Source: Amycolatopsis mediterranei
GTDB lineage: Bacteria; Actinomycetota; Actinomycetes; Mycobacteriales; Pseudonocardiaceae
NCBI RefSeq assembly: GCF_026017845.1
Contig: NZ_CP100416.1
Location: forward strand, 9,236,334-9,300,333
Length of the DNA: 64,000 nucleotides
Reading direction: 5' to 3'
Part shown: piece after piece, positions 8,495-16,811 of the stretch
How the letters are laid out: each line of letters opens with the position of its first letter
How positions within the stretch are numbered: position 1 is the first letter of the stretch
Translations under genes and position numbers: made by a program
Notes under the pieces: generated by a model
Told to the model about the DNA's origin: nothing
Databases searched by the model: none
The model's input: only the letters and a program-made list of their open reading frames with translations

Positions 8495-8989
8495 GTGAGC
8501 GACACCAAGGTGACCTGGCTCACCCAGGATGCCTACGACCGGCTCAAGCACGAGCTCGACGAAATGATCGAGAATCGGCCGGTCATCGCCGCGCGCATCA
8601 ACGACAGCCGCGAAGAAGGTGACCTCAAGGAGAACGGCGGTTACCACGCGGCTCGCGAGGAGCAGGGCCAGGCCGAAGCGCGCATCCGGCACCTGCAGGA
8701 GCTGCTGCGCTCGGCCAAGGTCGGCGAGAAGCCCGCGAACGACGGGACCGCCGGCCCCGGCAAGGTGCTCACCGTCCGGTACGAGGGTGACGACGAGGAC
8801 GAGAAGTTCCTGCTCGCCACCCGTGAAGAGGGCGCCGAGGGCGAACTCGACGTGTACTCCCCGGAATCGCCGCTGGGCAAGGCCCTGCTCGGCGCCAAGG
8901 AGGGCGAGTCCCGCGAGTACGAACTGCCCAACGGCAAGGTCCAGAAGGTGACGCTCGTCAAGGCGGTTCCCTACACTGACGCGAAATAG
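8495..8989 (+). CDS. greA: Transcript cleavage factor GreA
   Basis: 164 residues from GTG 8495, preferred over ATG 8486 because GAGGAG (8480-8485) directly abuts the ATG but is 9 nt from the GTG; actinobacterial GreA proteins of 164 residues start at this point. The N-terminal coiled-coil hairpin includes WLTQDAYDRLKHELDEMIEN and the acidic tip NDSREEGDLKENGGYHAARE, which inserts into the RNA polymerase secondary channel. The C-terminal FKBP-like domain ends LPNGKVQKVTLVKAVPY. It rescues backtracked polymerase by stimulating endonucleolytic cleavage of the transcript. The leader contains two strong hairpins. Confidence 0.95.
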   Translation: MSDTKVTWLTQDAYDRLKHELDEMIENRPVIAARINDSREEGDLKENGGYHAAREEQGQAEARIRHLQELLRSAKVGEKPANDGTAGPGKVLTVRYEGDDEDEKFLLATREEGAEGELDVYSPESPLGKALLGAKEGESREYELPNGKVQKVTLVKAVPYTDAK

Positions 8990-9002
8990 CAGCGGCTAGC
9001 GT

Positions 9003-9032
9003 GTCCTCCCAGGATCCACATTCTGGGAGGAC
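9003..9032 (+). promoter_or_regulatory. Hairpin sequestering the Shine-Dalgarno of the MBL-hydrolase gene
   Basis: GTCCTCCCAG (9003-9012) is an exact reverse complement of CTGGGAGGAC (9023-9032), with a 10-nt loop. The right arm contains GGGAGG, the ribosome-binding site 8 nt before GTG 9039. It also follows greA by 14 nt and might simply terminate greA, although no U-tract is present. Confidence 0.6.
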
Positions 9033-9038
9033 GAAGTC

Positions 9039-9851
9039 GTGAGCACCGAACCGATGTGCCAGGCCTGCGGCATGCAGTACGCCGCGGCCCGCGAGGACTG
9101 CCCGATCTGCGAGGACGAACGCCAGTACGTCCCGCAGGGCGGGCAGCAGTGGACCACCTTGGACGCGCTCCGGTCGAGTGGCACCTACACCCCGCGGATC
9201 GAGGAGCAGGGCCCCGGCATCGTCGGGGTCGGCTCGAACCCGGGGTTCGCGATCGGCCAGCGCGCGCTGCTGGTGCGGGCCCGCTCGGGGAACTTCCTCT
9301 GGGACTGCGCGGCGTACCTGGACGACGCGCTGGTGGCGCAGGTCCGCGACCTGGGCGGCATCACCGGTATCGCGATCAGCCACCCGCACTACTACACGAC
9401 GATGGTGGAGTGGGCGCACGCGTTCGACGTGCCGATCTACCTGCACGAGGGCGACGAGCAGTGGATCGGCCGGCCCGACCCGGCGGTGAAGCTGTGGTCG
9501 GGGACCACCCTCGACGTCGCCGACGACCTGCGGCTGATCAATCTCGGCGTGCACTTCGCCGGCGGCACGGTGCTGCACTGGCCGGACGGCGAAGACGGCC
9601 AGGGCGCGCTGCTGTCCGGCGACATCGTGCAGGTGATCCCCGACCGCACCCACGTCGGCTTCATGTACAGCTACCCGAACCTCGTCCCGGAGCGGCCCCA
9701 CGTCGTCCGCCGCGCCGCGGAACTGCTGGCCGGGTACCGCTTCGAGGCGATCTACGGCGCCTGGTGGAACGCGATCGTGCGGACCGGCGGCTTCGAGGTC
9801 GTCCAGCGCTCGGCCAAGCGGTACCTGGCCCACGTGGCCGACGAGGGCTGA
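9039..9851 (+). CDS. MBL-fold metallo-hydrolase with N-terminal zinc ribbon
   Basis: 270 residues from GTG 9039. A short treble-clef/ribbon precedes the catalytic fold: C7-x2-C10 and C21-x2-C24 in MCQACGMQYAAAREDCPICE. The following domain has metallo-beta-lactamase features: SNPGFAIGQRALLVR, WDCAAYLDD, the metal loop ISHPHYYTTMVEW, HFAGGTVLHWP and LLSGDIVQVIPDR. The usual HxHxDH is altered to HPHYYT, so the metal chemistry may differ or be reduced. Cytosolic; substrate unknown. Translation may be controlled by the hairpin covering its ribosome site. Assignment to the fold is good, activity is open. Confidence 0.85.
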   Translation: MSTEPMCQACGMQYAAAREDCPICEDERQYVPQGGQQWTTLDALRSSGTYTPRIEEQGPGIVGVGSNPGFAIGQRALLVRARSGNFLWDCAAYLDDALVAQVRDLGGITGIAISHPHYYTTMVEWAHAFDVPIYLHEGDEQWIGRPDPAVKLWSGTTLDVADDLRLINLGVHFAGGTVLHWPDGEDGQGALLSGDIVQVIPDRTHVGFMYSYPNLVPERPHVVRRAAELLAGYRFEAIYGAWWNAIVRTGGFEVVQRSAKRYLAHVADEG

Positions 9852-9855
9852 GCCC

Positions 9856-10329
9856 TCAGCCCCGCGCGGTCCGCTCCAGCAGGGGGCGGACCCGCGGCGG
9901 CACCGGCGTCGACAGCGCGATCGACGTCGACGTGCGCAGGACGTCCGGGACGCCGACCACCTTGTCGATCACCCGCTGCAGGTCGTCGTTGCCGCGCGCG
10001 ACCATGCGGACGAACAGGTCGCCCTGGCCGGTCGTCGCGTGGACCTCGCACACCTCGTCGATCGCCGCCAGGGCCGCCGCCACCTCCGCGCGGCGGCCCT
10101 GCGCGATCTCCAGCACCGCGAACGCGGTCAGGCCGTAGCCCATCGCCGCCAGGTCGAGCTCCGGCGGGAAGCCGCCGAGGATGCCGCGCTCGGTCAGGCG
10201 GTCGAGGCGGGCCTGGACCGTGCCGCGGGCGACACCGAGCCGCCGCGCGCACTCCAGCACCCCCAGACGCGGGGAGTCCGTGAGCAGCAACAGCAGTCGG
10301 GCATCCAGCGCATCCAGGTTCTCCGGCAT
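9856..10329 (-). CDS. Lrp/AsnC-family regulator divergent from hppD
   Basis: 157 residues from ATG 10329 (MPENLDALDARLLLLLTDSP), or 173 if ATG 10377 is used. The N-terminal winged HTH is LDALDARLLLLLTDSPRLGV followed by ARRLGVARGTVQARLDRLTE. The C-terminal RAM/ligand-binding domain contains DEVCEVHATTGQGDLFVRMV and the usual DVLRTSTSIALSTPVPPR ending. Lrp/AsnC proteins are amino-acid-sensing oligomeric regulators. Divergence from the tyrosine-catabolic hppD, with a dyad in the gap, suggests it senses tyrosine, phenylalanine or their keto acids and controls hppD (inference). Confidence 0.88.
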   Translation of the reverse strand: MPENLDALDARLLLLLTDSPRLGVLECARRLGVARGTVQARLDRLTERGILGGFPPELDLAAMGYGLTAFAVLEIAQGRRAEVAAALAAIDEVCEVHATTGQGDLFVRMVARGNDDLQRVIDKVVGVPDVLRTSTSIALSTPVPPRVRPLLERTARG

Positions 10330-10387
10330 ACGCAGATTGTCCACGATGACGGCCGGTGCCCCATGATCACCGGTCATCTTGTCCAGT

Positions 10388-10412
10388 AAGATCTGAGTCC
10401 ATTGCTCATCTT
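10388..10412. promoter_or_regulatory. Candidate AsnC operator upstream of hppD
   Basis: An imperfect dyad pairs AAGATCTGAG (10388-10397) with CTCATCTT (10405-10412) around TCCATTG. It lies between the divergent AsnC-family gene and the hppD start at 10438, where an autoregulator/activator site would be expected. Confidence 0.4.
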
Positions 10413-10437
10413 GCCTCGCTGGGTTGATCCTTCGGGT

Positions 10438-11637
10438 ATGACCCAGACTGCCGAACCCCAGGGTGCCCTCGACGACGTCAGCTATGACCAGCTGCGTCAG
10501 CTGGTCGGGCTCGTCGACCACGACGCCTCGACCGACCCGTTCCCGGTCAAGGCCATGGACGCGGTGGTGTTCATCGCCGGCAACGCCACCCAGACCGCCT
10601 GGTACTACCAGATCGCGTTCGGGATGCAGCTCGTCGCGTACTCGGGACCCGAGACCGGCGACTACGAGCGCAAGTCCTACGTGCTGAAGTCCGGCTCGGC
10701 CCGGTTCGTCATCACCGGCGGGGTGAAGCCGGACTCGCCGCTGCTGGACCACCACCGCAAGCACGGTGACGGCGTCATCGACCTGGCGCTGGAGACCACC
10801 GACGTCGACAAGTGCATCGAGCACGCCCGCGCGCAGGGCGCGACCGTCCTCGAGGAGCCGCACGACGTCTCCGACGAGCACGGCACCGTGCGCGTCGCCG
10901 CGATCGCGACCTACGGCGAGACCCGCCACTCGCTGGTCGACCGGTCGCGCTACAACGGTGTCTACCTGCCCGGCTACGAGCCGCGCGAGAGCACGATCAA
11001 GCGGCCCGAAGGCGCACCGAAGCGGCTGTTCCAGGCCGTCGACCACTGCGTCGGCAACGTCGAGCTCGGCAAGATGGACTACTGGGTCGACTGGTACCAC
11101 CGCGTCATGGGCTTCGTGAACATGGCGGAGTTCGTCGGCGACGACATCGCGACCGAGTACTCGGCGCTGATGAGCAAGGTCGTCTCGAACGGCAACCACC
11201 GGGTCAAGTTCCCGCTGAACGAGCCCGCCGTGGCGAAGAAGAAGTCGCAGATCGACGAGTACCTCGAGTTCTACGGCGGCGCCGGCTGCCAGCACATCGC
11301 GCTGGCCACCAACGACATCATCGCCACGGTCACCGCGATGCGCGCCGCCGGCGTCGAGTTCCTCGCCACCCCGGACTCCTACTACGACGATCCCGAGCTG
11401 CGCGCCCGGATCGGCAACGTCCGCGTGTCGATCGAGACGCTGAAGGAGCACAGCATCCTGGTCGACCGCGACGAGGACGGCTACCTGCTGCAGATCTTCA
11501 CGAAGCCGATCGGCGACCGCCCGACCGTGTTCTACGAGCTGATCGAGCGGCACGGCTCGCTGGGCTTCGGCAAGGGCAACTTCAAGGCGCTGTTCGAAGC
11601 GATCGAGCGTGAACAGGAGCGTCGCGGCAACCTCTGA
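10438..11637 (+). CDS. hppD: 4-hydroxyphenylpyruvate dioxygenase
   Basis: 399 residues from ATG 10438, normal length for the family. Two vicinal-oxygen-chelate domains are visible; the second binds iron through H203 (VDHCVG), H286 (GCQHIALATND) and E367 (FYELIERHG). The C-terminal SLGFGKGNFKALFEAIEREQ is the conserved active-site lid helix. The enzyme converts 4-hydroxyphenylpyruvate to homogentisate in tyrosine catabolism. Homogentisate genes are not in the window. The divergent AsnC-family gene is the probable local regulator, and a U-tailed terminator follows at 11653-11693. Confidence 0.96.
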   Translation: MTQTAEPQGALDDVSYDQLRQLVGLVDHDASTDPFPVKAMDAVVFIAGNATQTAWYYQIAFGMQLVAYSGPETGDYERKSYVLKSGSARFVITGGVKPDSPLLDHHRKHGDGVIDLALETTDVDKCIEHARAQGATVLEEPHDVSDEHGTVRVAAIATYGETRHSLVDRSRYNGVYLPGYEPRESTIKRPEGAPKRLFQAVDHCVGNVELGKMDYWVDWYHRVMGFVNMAEFVGDDIATEYSALMSKVVSNGNHRVKFPLNEPAVAKKKSQIDEYLEFYGGAGCQHIALATNDIIATVTAMRAAGVEFLATPDSYYDDPELRARIGNVRVSIETLKEHSILVDRDEDGYLLQIFTKPIGDRPTVFYELIERHGSLGFGKGNFKALFEAIEREQERRGNL

Positions 11638-11652
11638 CACATCTCGGCGAAG

Positions 11653-11693
11653 GCCACCGTGGGAGATCTCCGGGTCCCCTATGGTGGCTTTTT
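11653..11693 (+). terminator. Intrinsic terminator of hppD
   Basis: GCCACC (11653-11658) pairs with GGTGGC (11683-11688), with additional pairing across the interior, followed by TTTTT. It lies 15 nt after the hppD stop. Confidence 0.7.
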
Positions 11694-11759
11694 GCGTGAT
11701 CCGGGAACCGGCGGGACCCGGGATCCGTCAGTGTGGGGAAGCAGAGAGAAGGGGCCGTG

Positions 11760-12296
11760 ATGCCGGACAGCATCGACGCCAGCGACGCGCTGATCGACAA
11801 CTGGACCAAGCGGCTCGAGGAGAACGCCGCCCGGTACCAGGCGCTGGCCGATCGCATGCAGGGCCAGTCGGTCACCGAGCGGTCGAAGGACGGCTCCGTC
11901 CAGGTGACCGTCGATTCCCGCGGGCTGCTGAAGAACCTCGTGATCGCGGAGTCGGCGGCGGGCAAGCGGATGGCCGAGGTGTCGGCGCAGGTCATGCAGC
12001 TGGTGCAGCGGGCGCAGGCGCGGATCCCCGAGCTGTTGCAGCAGGCCATGACCGAGACCACCGGCACCGGCGACCAGGCCGCGGCGGAGATCGTCCGCGA
12101 GGCGCAGAGCACGTTCCCGCAGCCGCCGCCCGAGGCCGAACCCGCGTTCCCGGAACCCGACCGCGTCCGCCGGTTCCTGCCGGAGGACACCGAGCCGCCG
12201 CCGCCCGCGGCGCCGCGGATCCCGCCGCCGCCCCGCCGTCGCCGCCCGGGTGGCGACGAAGACGACGACGACTTCGGCGGACCGATCCTTTCCTGA
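11760..12296 (+). CDS. YbaB/EbfC-like protein of a type VII toxin locus
   Basis: 178 residues from ATG 11760, placed just after AGAAGGGG; GTG 11757 and 11733 are in frame but poorly spaced. The first about 110 residues are helical-beta YbaB-like (TERSKDGSVQVTVDSRGLLK then NLVIAESAAGKRMAEVSAQVMQLV). A Pro-rich tail ends in an acidic DEDDDDFGGPILS. YbaB/EbfC proteins bind nucleic acid as dimers; divergent tailed versions commonly precede EspC/WXG100 substrates and toxins in Pseudonocardiales. It lies 10 nt upstream of the EspC-like gene and heads the operon. Whether it binds DNA or acts as a secretion accessory is unresolved. Confidence 0.78.
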   Translation: MPDSIDASDALIDNWTKRLEENAARYQALADRMQGQSVTERSKDGSVQVTVDSRGLLKNLVIAESAAGKRMAEVSAQVMQLVQRAQARIPELLQQAMTETTGTGDQAAAEIVREAQSTFPQPPPEAEPAFPEPDRVRRFLPEDTEPPPPAAPRIPPPPRRRRPGGDEDDDDFGGPILS

Positions 12297-12306
12297 GGGG
12301 GAACCG

Positions 12307-12615
12307 ATGACGGATGTGGAACTCAGCACCGACCTGACGGCGCACGCGAAGCAGCTCGACGCCATCGGTGACGGGCTGCAGCAGGCCGTCGACGCGGCGA
12401 ACCAGGTGAGCATGCCGACCGACGCGTACGGCATCCTCTGCCAGCCGTTCCGGATGCTGCTCGACCCGGTGGAGCAGTACGGGATCGACGCGCTCAAGGA
12501 CGCCGTGCAGGCGATGACGGCCGTGTCCGGCAAGGTCCGCGAGGCCGCGGCGGCCTACCACAAGTACGAAAGCGGCGTCGCCGACGACCTGAACAAGTCC
12601 GCGGACGGTGCCTGA
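12307..12615 (+). CDS. EspC-like type VII secretion substrate
   Basis: 102 residues from ATG 12307, with GAGGGGG 6 nt upstream. It is a predicted helix-turn-helix hairpin (LTAHAKQLDAIGDGLQQAVD then GIDALKDAVQAMTAVSGKVR) ending with a YxxxE secretion signal at Y84-H-K-Y-E88. The architecture fits the EspC/DUF2580 ESX-associated family, which forms helical bundles with a partner substrate and directs export through the ESX membrane complex. Its TGA overlaps the ATG of the toxin gene (TGATG), so both are made together. It is probably the escort for the toxin. Confidence 0.82.
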   Translation: MTDVELSTDLTAHAKQLDAIGDGLQQAVDAANQVSMPTDAYGILCQPFRMLLDPVEQYGIDALKDAVQAMTAVSGKVREAAAAYHKYESGVADDLNKSADGA

Positions 12616-15600
12616 TGCCGGAGGGGAACCCGCTCGTCGCCGACGCCAAAAAGGACCCGGACGGGCCAGGCGCGTTCACGGCGGGCAACGGCGACTACGG
12701 CTGGGCCGGCGGCATCGGCATCGCCGAGTCGTCGATGGACGCGTTCAACGGCATCAAGGACGGCGACTGGGTTTCCGGCGGCCTCGGCATGCTGTCGCTG
12801 GCCGGCGAGATCGCCGGGGCGGCGATCGACCCGTTCGGGTACCTGATGTCGTCGGTGGCGTCGTTCCTGATGGAACACGTGCAGCCGCTGAAGGACATGC
12901 TGGACTCCGTCGCGGGCAACCCGCCGGTGATCCAGTCCTATGCGGACACCTGGGGCAACGTCTCGAAGGCGCTCGGCGAGCGGAAGACCGACTTCGACAA
13001 CGCGGTCAAGAACGGCACGACGGGCTGGACCGGCGCGGGTGCGGACGCGTACCGCAAGTTCGCGGCCGAGCACAGCGACGCCCTCTCGGGCGCGGCGACG
13101 GTGGCCGGCGCGATCAGCACGGTCACGATGATCATGGGCCAGGTGGTGTCGTTCGTCCGGGAGACGGTGCGGCAGCTGATCGCTGACCTGGTCGGCAAGC
13201 TCATCTCGTGGGTGATGGAGGAGGTCTTCAGCCTCGGCTTCGGCACACCGGTGGTGGTGGCACAGGCCTCGGCGGCCATTGCCAAGTGGGGCAAGAAGAT
13301 CGGCGAGCTGCTCAAGAAGCTGACCGACACGATCCGCAAGGTCTCGCCGCTGCTGTCGAAGCTGGTGGACCTGTTCGAGAAGATCGCGAAGGTCTTCGGG
13401 AAGGTACTGGGCAAAGTCAGCGGGCTGGACGGGCTGAAGGTCAAGGAGGGCGGCTTCGTCCGGAAGATCCCGAAGGAGGGCGGCGGGGTCCACACCCGAG
13501 CCCACGGAGGGGACTCCGGCGAGGGCGGCTCACACGGCGGCGACGGTTCTCCGGGTGGCGACGGGGACGGCTCGCACGGCGGCGACGGTTCTTCGGGTGG
13601 CGACGGGGACAGCTCGCACGGCGGCGAGGATTCGCCGAGCAGCTCGGGCGATTCCGGCCACGCAGACGGGGATTCGCCGAGTTCTGATCCGCTGAACACG
13701 GACTCCGGATCCCGCCGGAGCCCGAGCCGGGACGGTTCCGGATCGCCGGACGGGGACGGTTCGCCGTCGCACACCGGCGACGGAGAGGGTCCGCCATCGG
13801 CAGCGCGGTCGGGCAACGGCTCGCCTTCCCCCGCCGGAGACGGTTCTCCTTCGCGCGCGGGCGATCCCTCGCCTTCCCACACGGGCGACTCGAGCCCGTC
13901 GCCGAGGCGGGGCAGCGACAGCACGCCCTCGCACGCGGGAGAGAACTCACCGTCGCGGACAAGCGACACCAACCCCTCACCCACCCGCGGCAGCGACAGC
14001 ACCCCGTCGCATACCGGCGACACCAGCCCCTCACCTACCCGGGGAACCGACAGCACCCCGTCGCACAGCGGCGACACCAGCCCTTCCCCCACCCGCAGCA
14101 GCGACAACACTCCCTCCCACGCCGGGGACAACACGCCGTCGCGGGTGGGCGGCAGCACTTCCTCGCACAGCGGCAGCTCGCCGTCGCGGGGCGGGGACAG
14201 CAATGCAGGCGGGTCGCACAGCGGGGCCGATTCGCCCAGCAGTGCCGCGCCTCCGCGGGTCGATGGCAATACCTCCGCCAGCGGGACCGCCCCCGCCGCT
14301 CCTCGTACCGGTGAGCCCGGCGCTGTTCCGTCGCCGCGGGGTGGGGACGGGGCCGCTGTCCCGTCGCCAGGTGGCGCGCCGGTGATGGGCGGGGGTGGCC
14401 TGCCGCCCGGTGGTGGGCCCGGTGGGGGTGGCCTCGGCGGCGGCTCTCCGCGCACCGGGGGTGGCGGCTGGACCGGCACTCCGGGCACCCCGGGCGCGCA
14501 CGTCGACGTACCCGGCCGGCCCCGCACCGGCGGCGGTGACCTGCCCGGCGGTGGCCGTCCGCGCACTCCGCCCGCGCCCGCGCCCGCCGCCCGGGGCTTC
14601 GGCCCCGGCACACACGCCCCTGGCACGCACACCCCCGGCACCCGGCCCGGCGGGCCCGCCCCCGGCACCCGGCCGCACGAAACCGGCCCCTCCCACCAAA
14701 ACGGCCCGCACCAGAACACCTCGCACGAACGCACCCCGCACGAGAACGGCCCGCACGACAACACCCCCGGCCACCACGATCCGGACGGCGGCACCCCGCA
14801 CCACGAACCGCTCACCCCGGACGAGGTCAACGCGCGGCACGCGGAAAGCACCCCGTCGGGCAGCTCGTACCACGCCGGCGACCCCGACATGGGCGACCTG
14901 CCGCACCGCGTGCAGCCCGACCCGCATGGCCGCTACACCGTCGACGTCCACGTCACCCCGGACGGCCACGCCCGCATCGGCGACCGCCTCTACACCCCCG
15001 AGGAATTCGCCGACATCCTCCGCCGCAACGGCGACTACGACGGCCGCCCGATCCGGCTGATCGGCTGTGACGCCGGCTCGAACGACTTCGCGCACCGGCT
15101 CTCGCGCGAGCTCGACACCGAGGTCCTGGCCCCGACGAAACCCGCGTGGACGGACTCGCACGGCCGCGTCTTCTCCTCCGACTACGAAATCGGTCCCGAC
15201 GGCCGCATGCGTCCGCGCATCCCGCCGGACGGCGAGTGGACCACCCACCACCCGGACGGTTCGACGCACCGCGCCGGCGAAGACGGCTTCGCGCCCGACA
15301 GCCACCACGGCGACCAGCACGATGTCGACGCCGACAGCGCGATCGACCGCGGACAGCGGCCGTACGACCCGGCCGAACGCGATCAGGACCTGCGCGATCT
15401 CCGCCGCGAGAACCGGGACCTGCGCGAAGAAGGTCTGGAGTCGGTCCGGCACCACGACGGCCGGAACGTCAACCCGACCACGGACGACCTGCGGCGCCCG
15501 CACGACCGAGCCCTGACCACCTCGAGGTACCGCAGCCTCGAAGGCGGGGTGGAGGACATCCACAGCTTCAGCGGGAAGACCCACGACTGGGCGCCCGCGA

Positions 15601-16163
15601 GCGAGGGCCCGAGCTACCCGAAGCGCGAGCGCCTGTTCGAGACCAAGGACGCCGGGACCTACCGGCCCGAACTCGGGCAGCCGGACCCGACGAACAAGTT
15701 CGGGCGGATGCACGACTCCGAGCCCAAGCTCATGGAGGAACTGGTCCGCCGCGACTTCGCCGAGCGGTCCGGGCTTCCCCGCGAAGAGGTCGACGACATC
15801 GTCAAGAAGCAGATCGAACGCATGCGGCGCGAAGAATCGGACGGTCTCCGGACCTACGACAACGGGCTCAAGGGCGACATCGCCCGCGCGCAGGACCGGA
15901 TGGACAGCGCGCTCGAGGAGATCAACCGGCGGGCGGCCGAGCGGGCGGCCACGCGCGGCGAAAACTACACCCCGATCACGCGGGAAGGCATGGACGGCGA
16001 TCTGCGGATGGTCGTCGACCTGCCGTCCACCAAACGCGACAACATCCCGGTGGACTACCAGATCTGCGACTCGTGCCAGGATGTCATCATGCAGTTCGAG
16101 AAACTGTTCCCGAATGTCCGCGTCGAGGTCGTCAACCTCCAGGGTGAGGAGCTGCTCTGGTGA
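12615..16163 (+). CDS. Giant polymorphic toxin with deaminase-like C-terminus
   Basis: 1182 residues. N-terminus (1-285): WXG-type helical targeting region with W138-T-G in VKNGTTGWTGAGADAYRKFA, then hydrophobic and amphipathic helices. Residues about 290-755: very low-complexity Ser/Pro/Gly/His/Thr linker with iterated TPSHTGDTSPSPTRG units. Residues about 770-850: compact module with GRYTVDVHVTPDGHARIGDR and IRLIGCDAGSNDFAHRLSRE (C817), resembling a His-Cys self-processing domain. C-terminus: charged helical region, then H1033-DSEPKLMEELV and C1151-x2-C1154 in YQICDSCQDVIMQFEKLFPN, the pattern of cytidine-deaminase-fold toxins (BURPS668_1122-like). Likely exported by type VII secretion and deaminates a nucleic acid or nucleotide in competitors. 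Followed by a coupled immunity gene (GTGA). Confidence 0.75.
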   Translation: MPEGNPLVADAKKDPDGPGAFTAGNGDYGWAGGIGIAESSMDAFNGIKDGDWVSGGLGMLSLAGEIAGAAIDPFGYLMSSVASFLMEHVQPLKDMLDSVAGNPPVIQSYADTWGNVSKALGERKTDFDNAVKNGTTGWTGAGADAYRKFAAEHSDALSGAATVAGAISTVTMIMGQVVSFVRETVRQLIADLVGKLISWVMEEVFSLGFGTPVVVAQASAAIAKWGKKIGELLKKLTDTIRKVSPLLSKLVDLFEKIAKVFGKVLGKVSGLDGLKVKEGGFVRKIPKEGGGVHTRAHGGDSGEGGSHGGDGSPGGDGDGSHGGDGSSGGDGDSSHGGEDSPSSSGDSGHADGDSPSSDPLNTDSGSRRSPSRDGSGSPDGDGSPSHTGDGEGPPSAARSGNGSPSPAGDGSPSRAGDPSPSHTGDSSPSPRRGSDSTPSHAGENSPSRTSDTNPSPTRGSDSTPSHTGDTSPSPTRGTDSTPSHSGDTSPSPTRSSDNTPSHAGDNTPSRVGGSTSSHSGSSPSRGGDSNAGGSHSGADSPSSAAPPRVDGNTSASGTAPAAPRTGEPGAVPSPRGGDGAAVPSPGGAPVMGGGGLPPGGGPGGGGLGGGSPRTGGGGWTGTPGTPGAHVDVPGRPRTGGGDLPGGGRPRTPPAPAPAARGFGPGTHAPGTHTPGTRPGGPAPGTRPHETGPSHQNGPHQNTSHERTPHENGPHDNTPGHHDPDGGTPHHEPLTPDEVNARHAESTPSGSSYHAGDPDMGDLPHRVQPDPHGRYTVDVHVTPDGHARIGDRLYTPEEFADILRRNGDYDGRPIRLIGCDAGSNDFAHRLSRELDTEVLAPTKPAWTDSHGRVFSSDYEIGPDGRMRPRIPPDGEWTTHHPDGSTHRAGEDGFAPDSHHGDQHDVDADSAIDRGQRPYDPAERDQDLRDLRRENRDLREEGLESVRHHDGRNVNPTTDDLRRPHDRALTTSRYRSLEGGVEDIHSFSGKTHDWAPASEGPSYPKRERLFETKDAGTYRPELGQPDPTNKFGRMHDSEPKLMEELVRRDFAERSGLPREEVDDIVKKQIERMRREESDGLRTYDNGLKGDIARAQDRMDSALEEINRRAAERAATRGENYTPITREGMDGDLRMVVDLPSTKRDNIPVDYQICDSCQDVIMQFEKLFPNVRVEVVNLQGEELLW

Positions 16164-16714
16164 CCACGCCGAATACCGATCCCGCCGAGCGGATCCGCGA
16201 AATCTTCGCCGGAGCCGTGTCGGACGGGCTGCGCGCGGACTCCGTGCGAGGAGCGTCCGACGCGGAAATCGACGACTGGGCCGCCGAGCAGGGCGCCCGC
16301 GCCGTACCGGCCGCCGTTCGCGAGGTCCTCCGGCTGATCGGCCGGGACCACGGGTTGTGGCTGGCCGGGAGCTCGCTCGGGGTCGGCGCGGTGCGGCGGG
16401 AAGCCAAGAACCACCTCCTGGCCACCCTGACGGCGATGAACGATCCGCTGGAAGACCCGGAGGGCGCGCTGGTGCTGGTGGAGCACCAGTCGTACACCTT
16501 CCACGTCGTCGACGGCGCGAAAATCGACCTCCCCGACCCCCCGGTCCGGCTCGTCACCGAGGGCGAGGGAACCGAAGAACAATGGGAAAGCGTTTCTTTC
16601 TGGTTCCGCGCCATAACGCCCGATGTCGCGCGTTACCGCGAACGGCTGGAAGTGATGCGGGAATTGGGTCGCCGACGTATCCCGGATTGGGCGCAGTACA
16701 TTGAACCTCGGTGA
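16160..16714 (+). CDS. SUKH/SMI1-like immunity protein
   Basis: 184 residues from GTG 16160, overlapping the toxin stop by 4 nt. ASDAEIDDWAAEQGARAVPAAVREVLRLIG followed by GRDHGLWLAGSSLGVG resembles the SUKH (SMI1/KNR4) entry helices in which a peptide-like groove recognises a cognate toxin. Later EGALVLVEHQSYTFHVVDG and SVSFWFRAITPDVARYRERL are compatible with that fold. SUKH proteins are the most common immunity class for nuclease and deaminase toxins. Position and coupling make it the likely antidote. The similarity is judged by eye, so another immunity fold is possible. Confidence 0.65.
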   Translation: MTTPNTDPAERIREIFAGAVSDGLRADSVRGASDAEIDDWAAEQGARAVPAAVREVLRLIGRDHGLWLAGSSLGVGAVRREAKNHLLATLTAMNDPLEDPEGALVLVEHQSYTFHVVDGAKIDLPDPPVRLVTEGEGTEEQWESVSFWFRAITPDVARYRERLEVMRELGRRRIPDWAQYIEPR

Positions 16715-16811
16715 AGTGGTGCGCGACGAGGCCCCCACGCCGGAGTGGTACCGCGCCGGGCTCGAAGCGGCTCGCGCGGCGGGTGACCGACACCGGGGTT
16801 CCGCGCCATGA
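16701..16811 (+). CDS. Possible 36-residue coupled small ORF
   Basis: From TTG 16701 (or GTG 16716) a frame reads LNLGEVVRDEAPTPEWYRAG and ends RGSAP at TGA 16809-16811. It overlaps the immunity gene end and its stop overlaps the next ATG (ATGA). Composition looks protein-like, but no family is recognised. It may be a leader ORF that couples translation, or the remnant of an immunity gene C-terminus. Confidence 0.35.
   Translation: MNLGEVVRDEAPTPEWYRAGLEAARAAGDRHRGSAP

Noticed and set aside
12938..15713. Minus-strand Pro/Ser/Arg-rich frames opposite the toxin
   Set aside because: They mirror the low-complexity stalk of the toxin and have no independent start signals.
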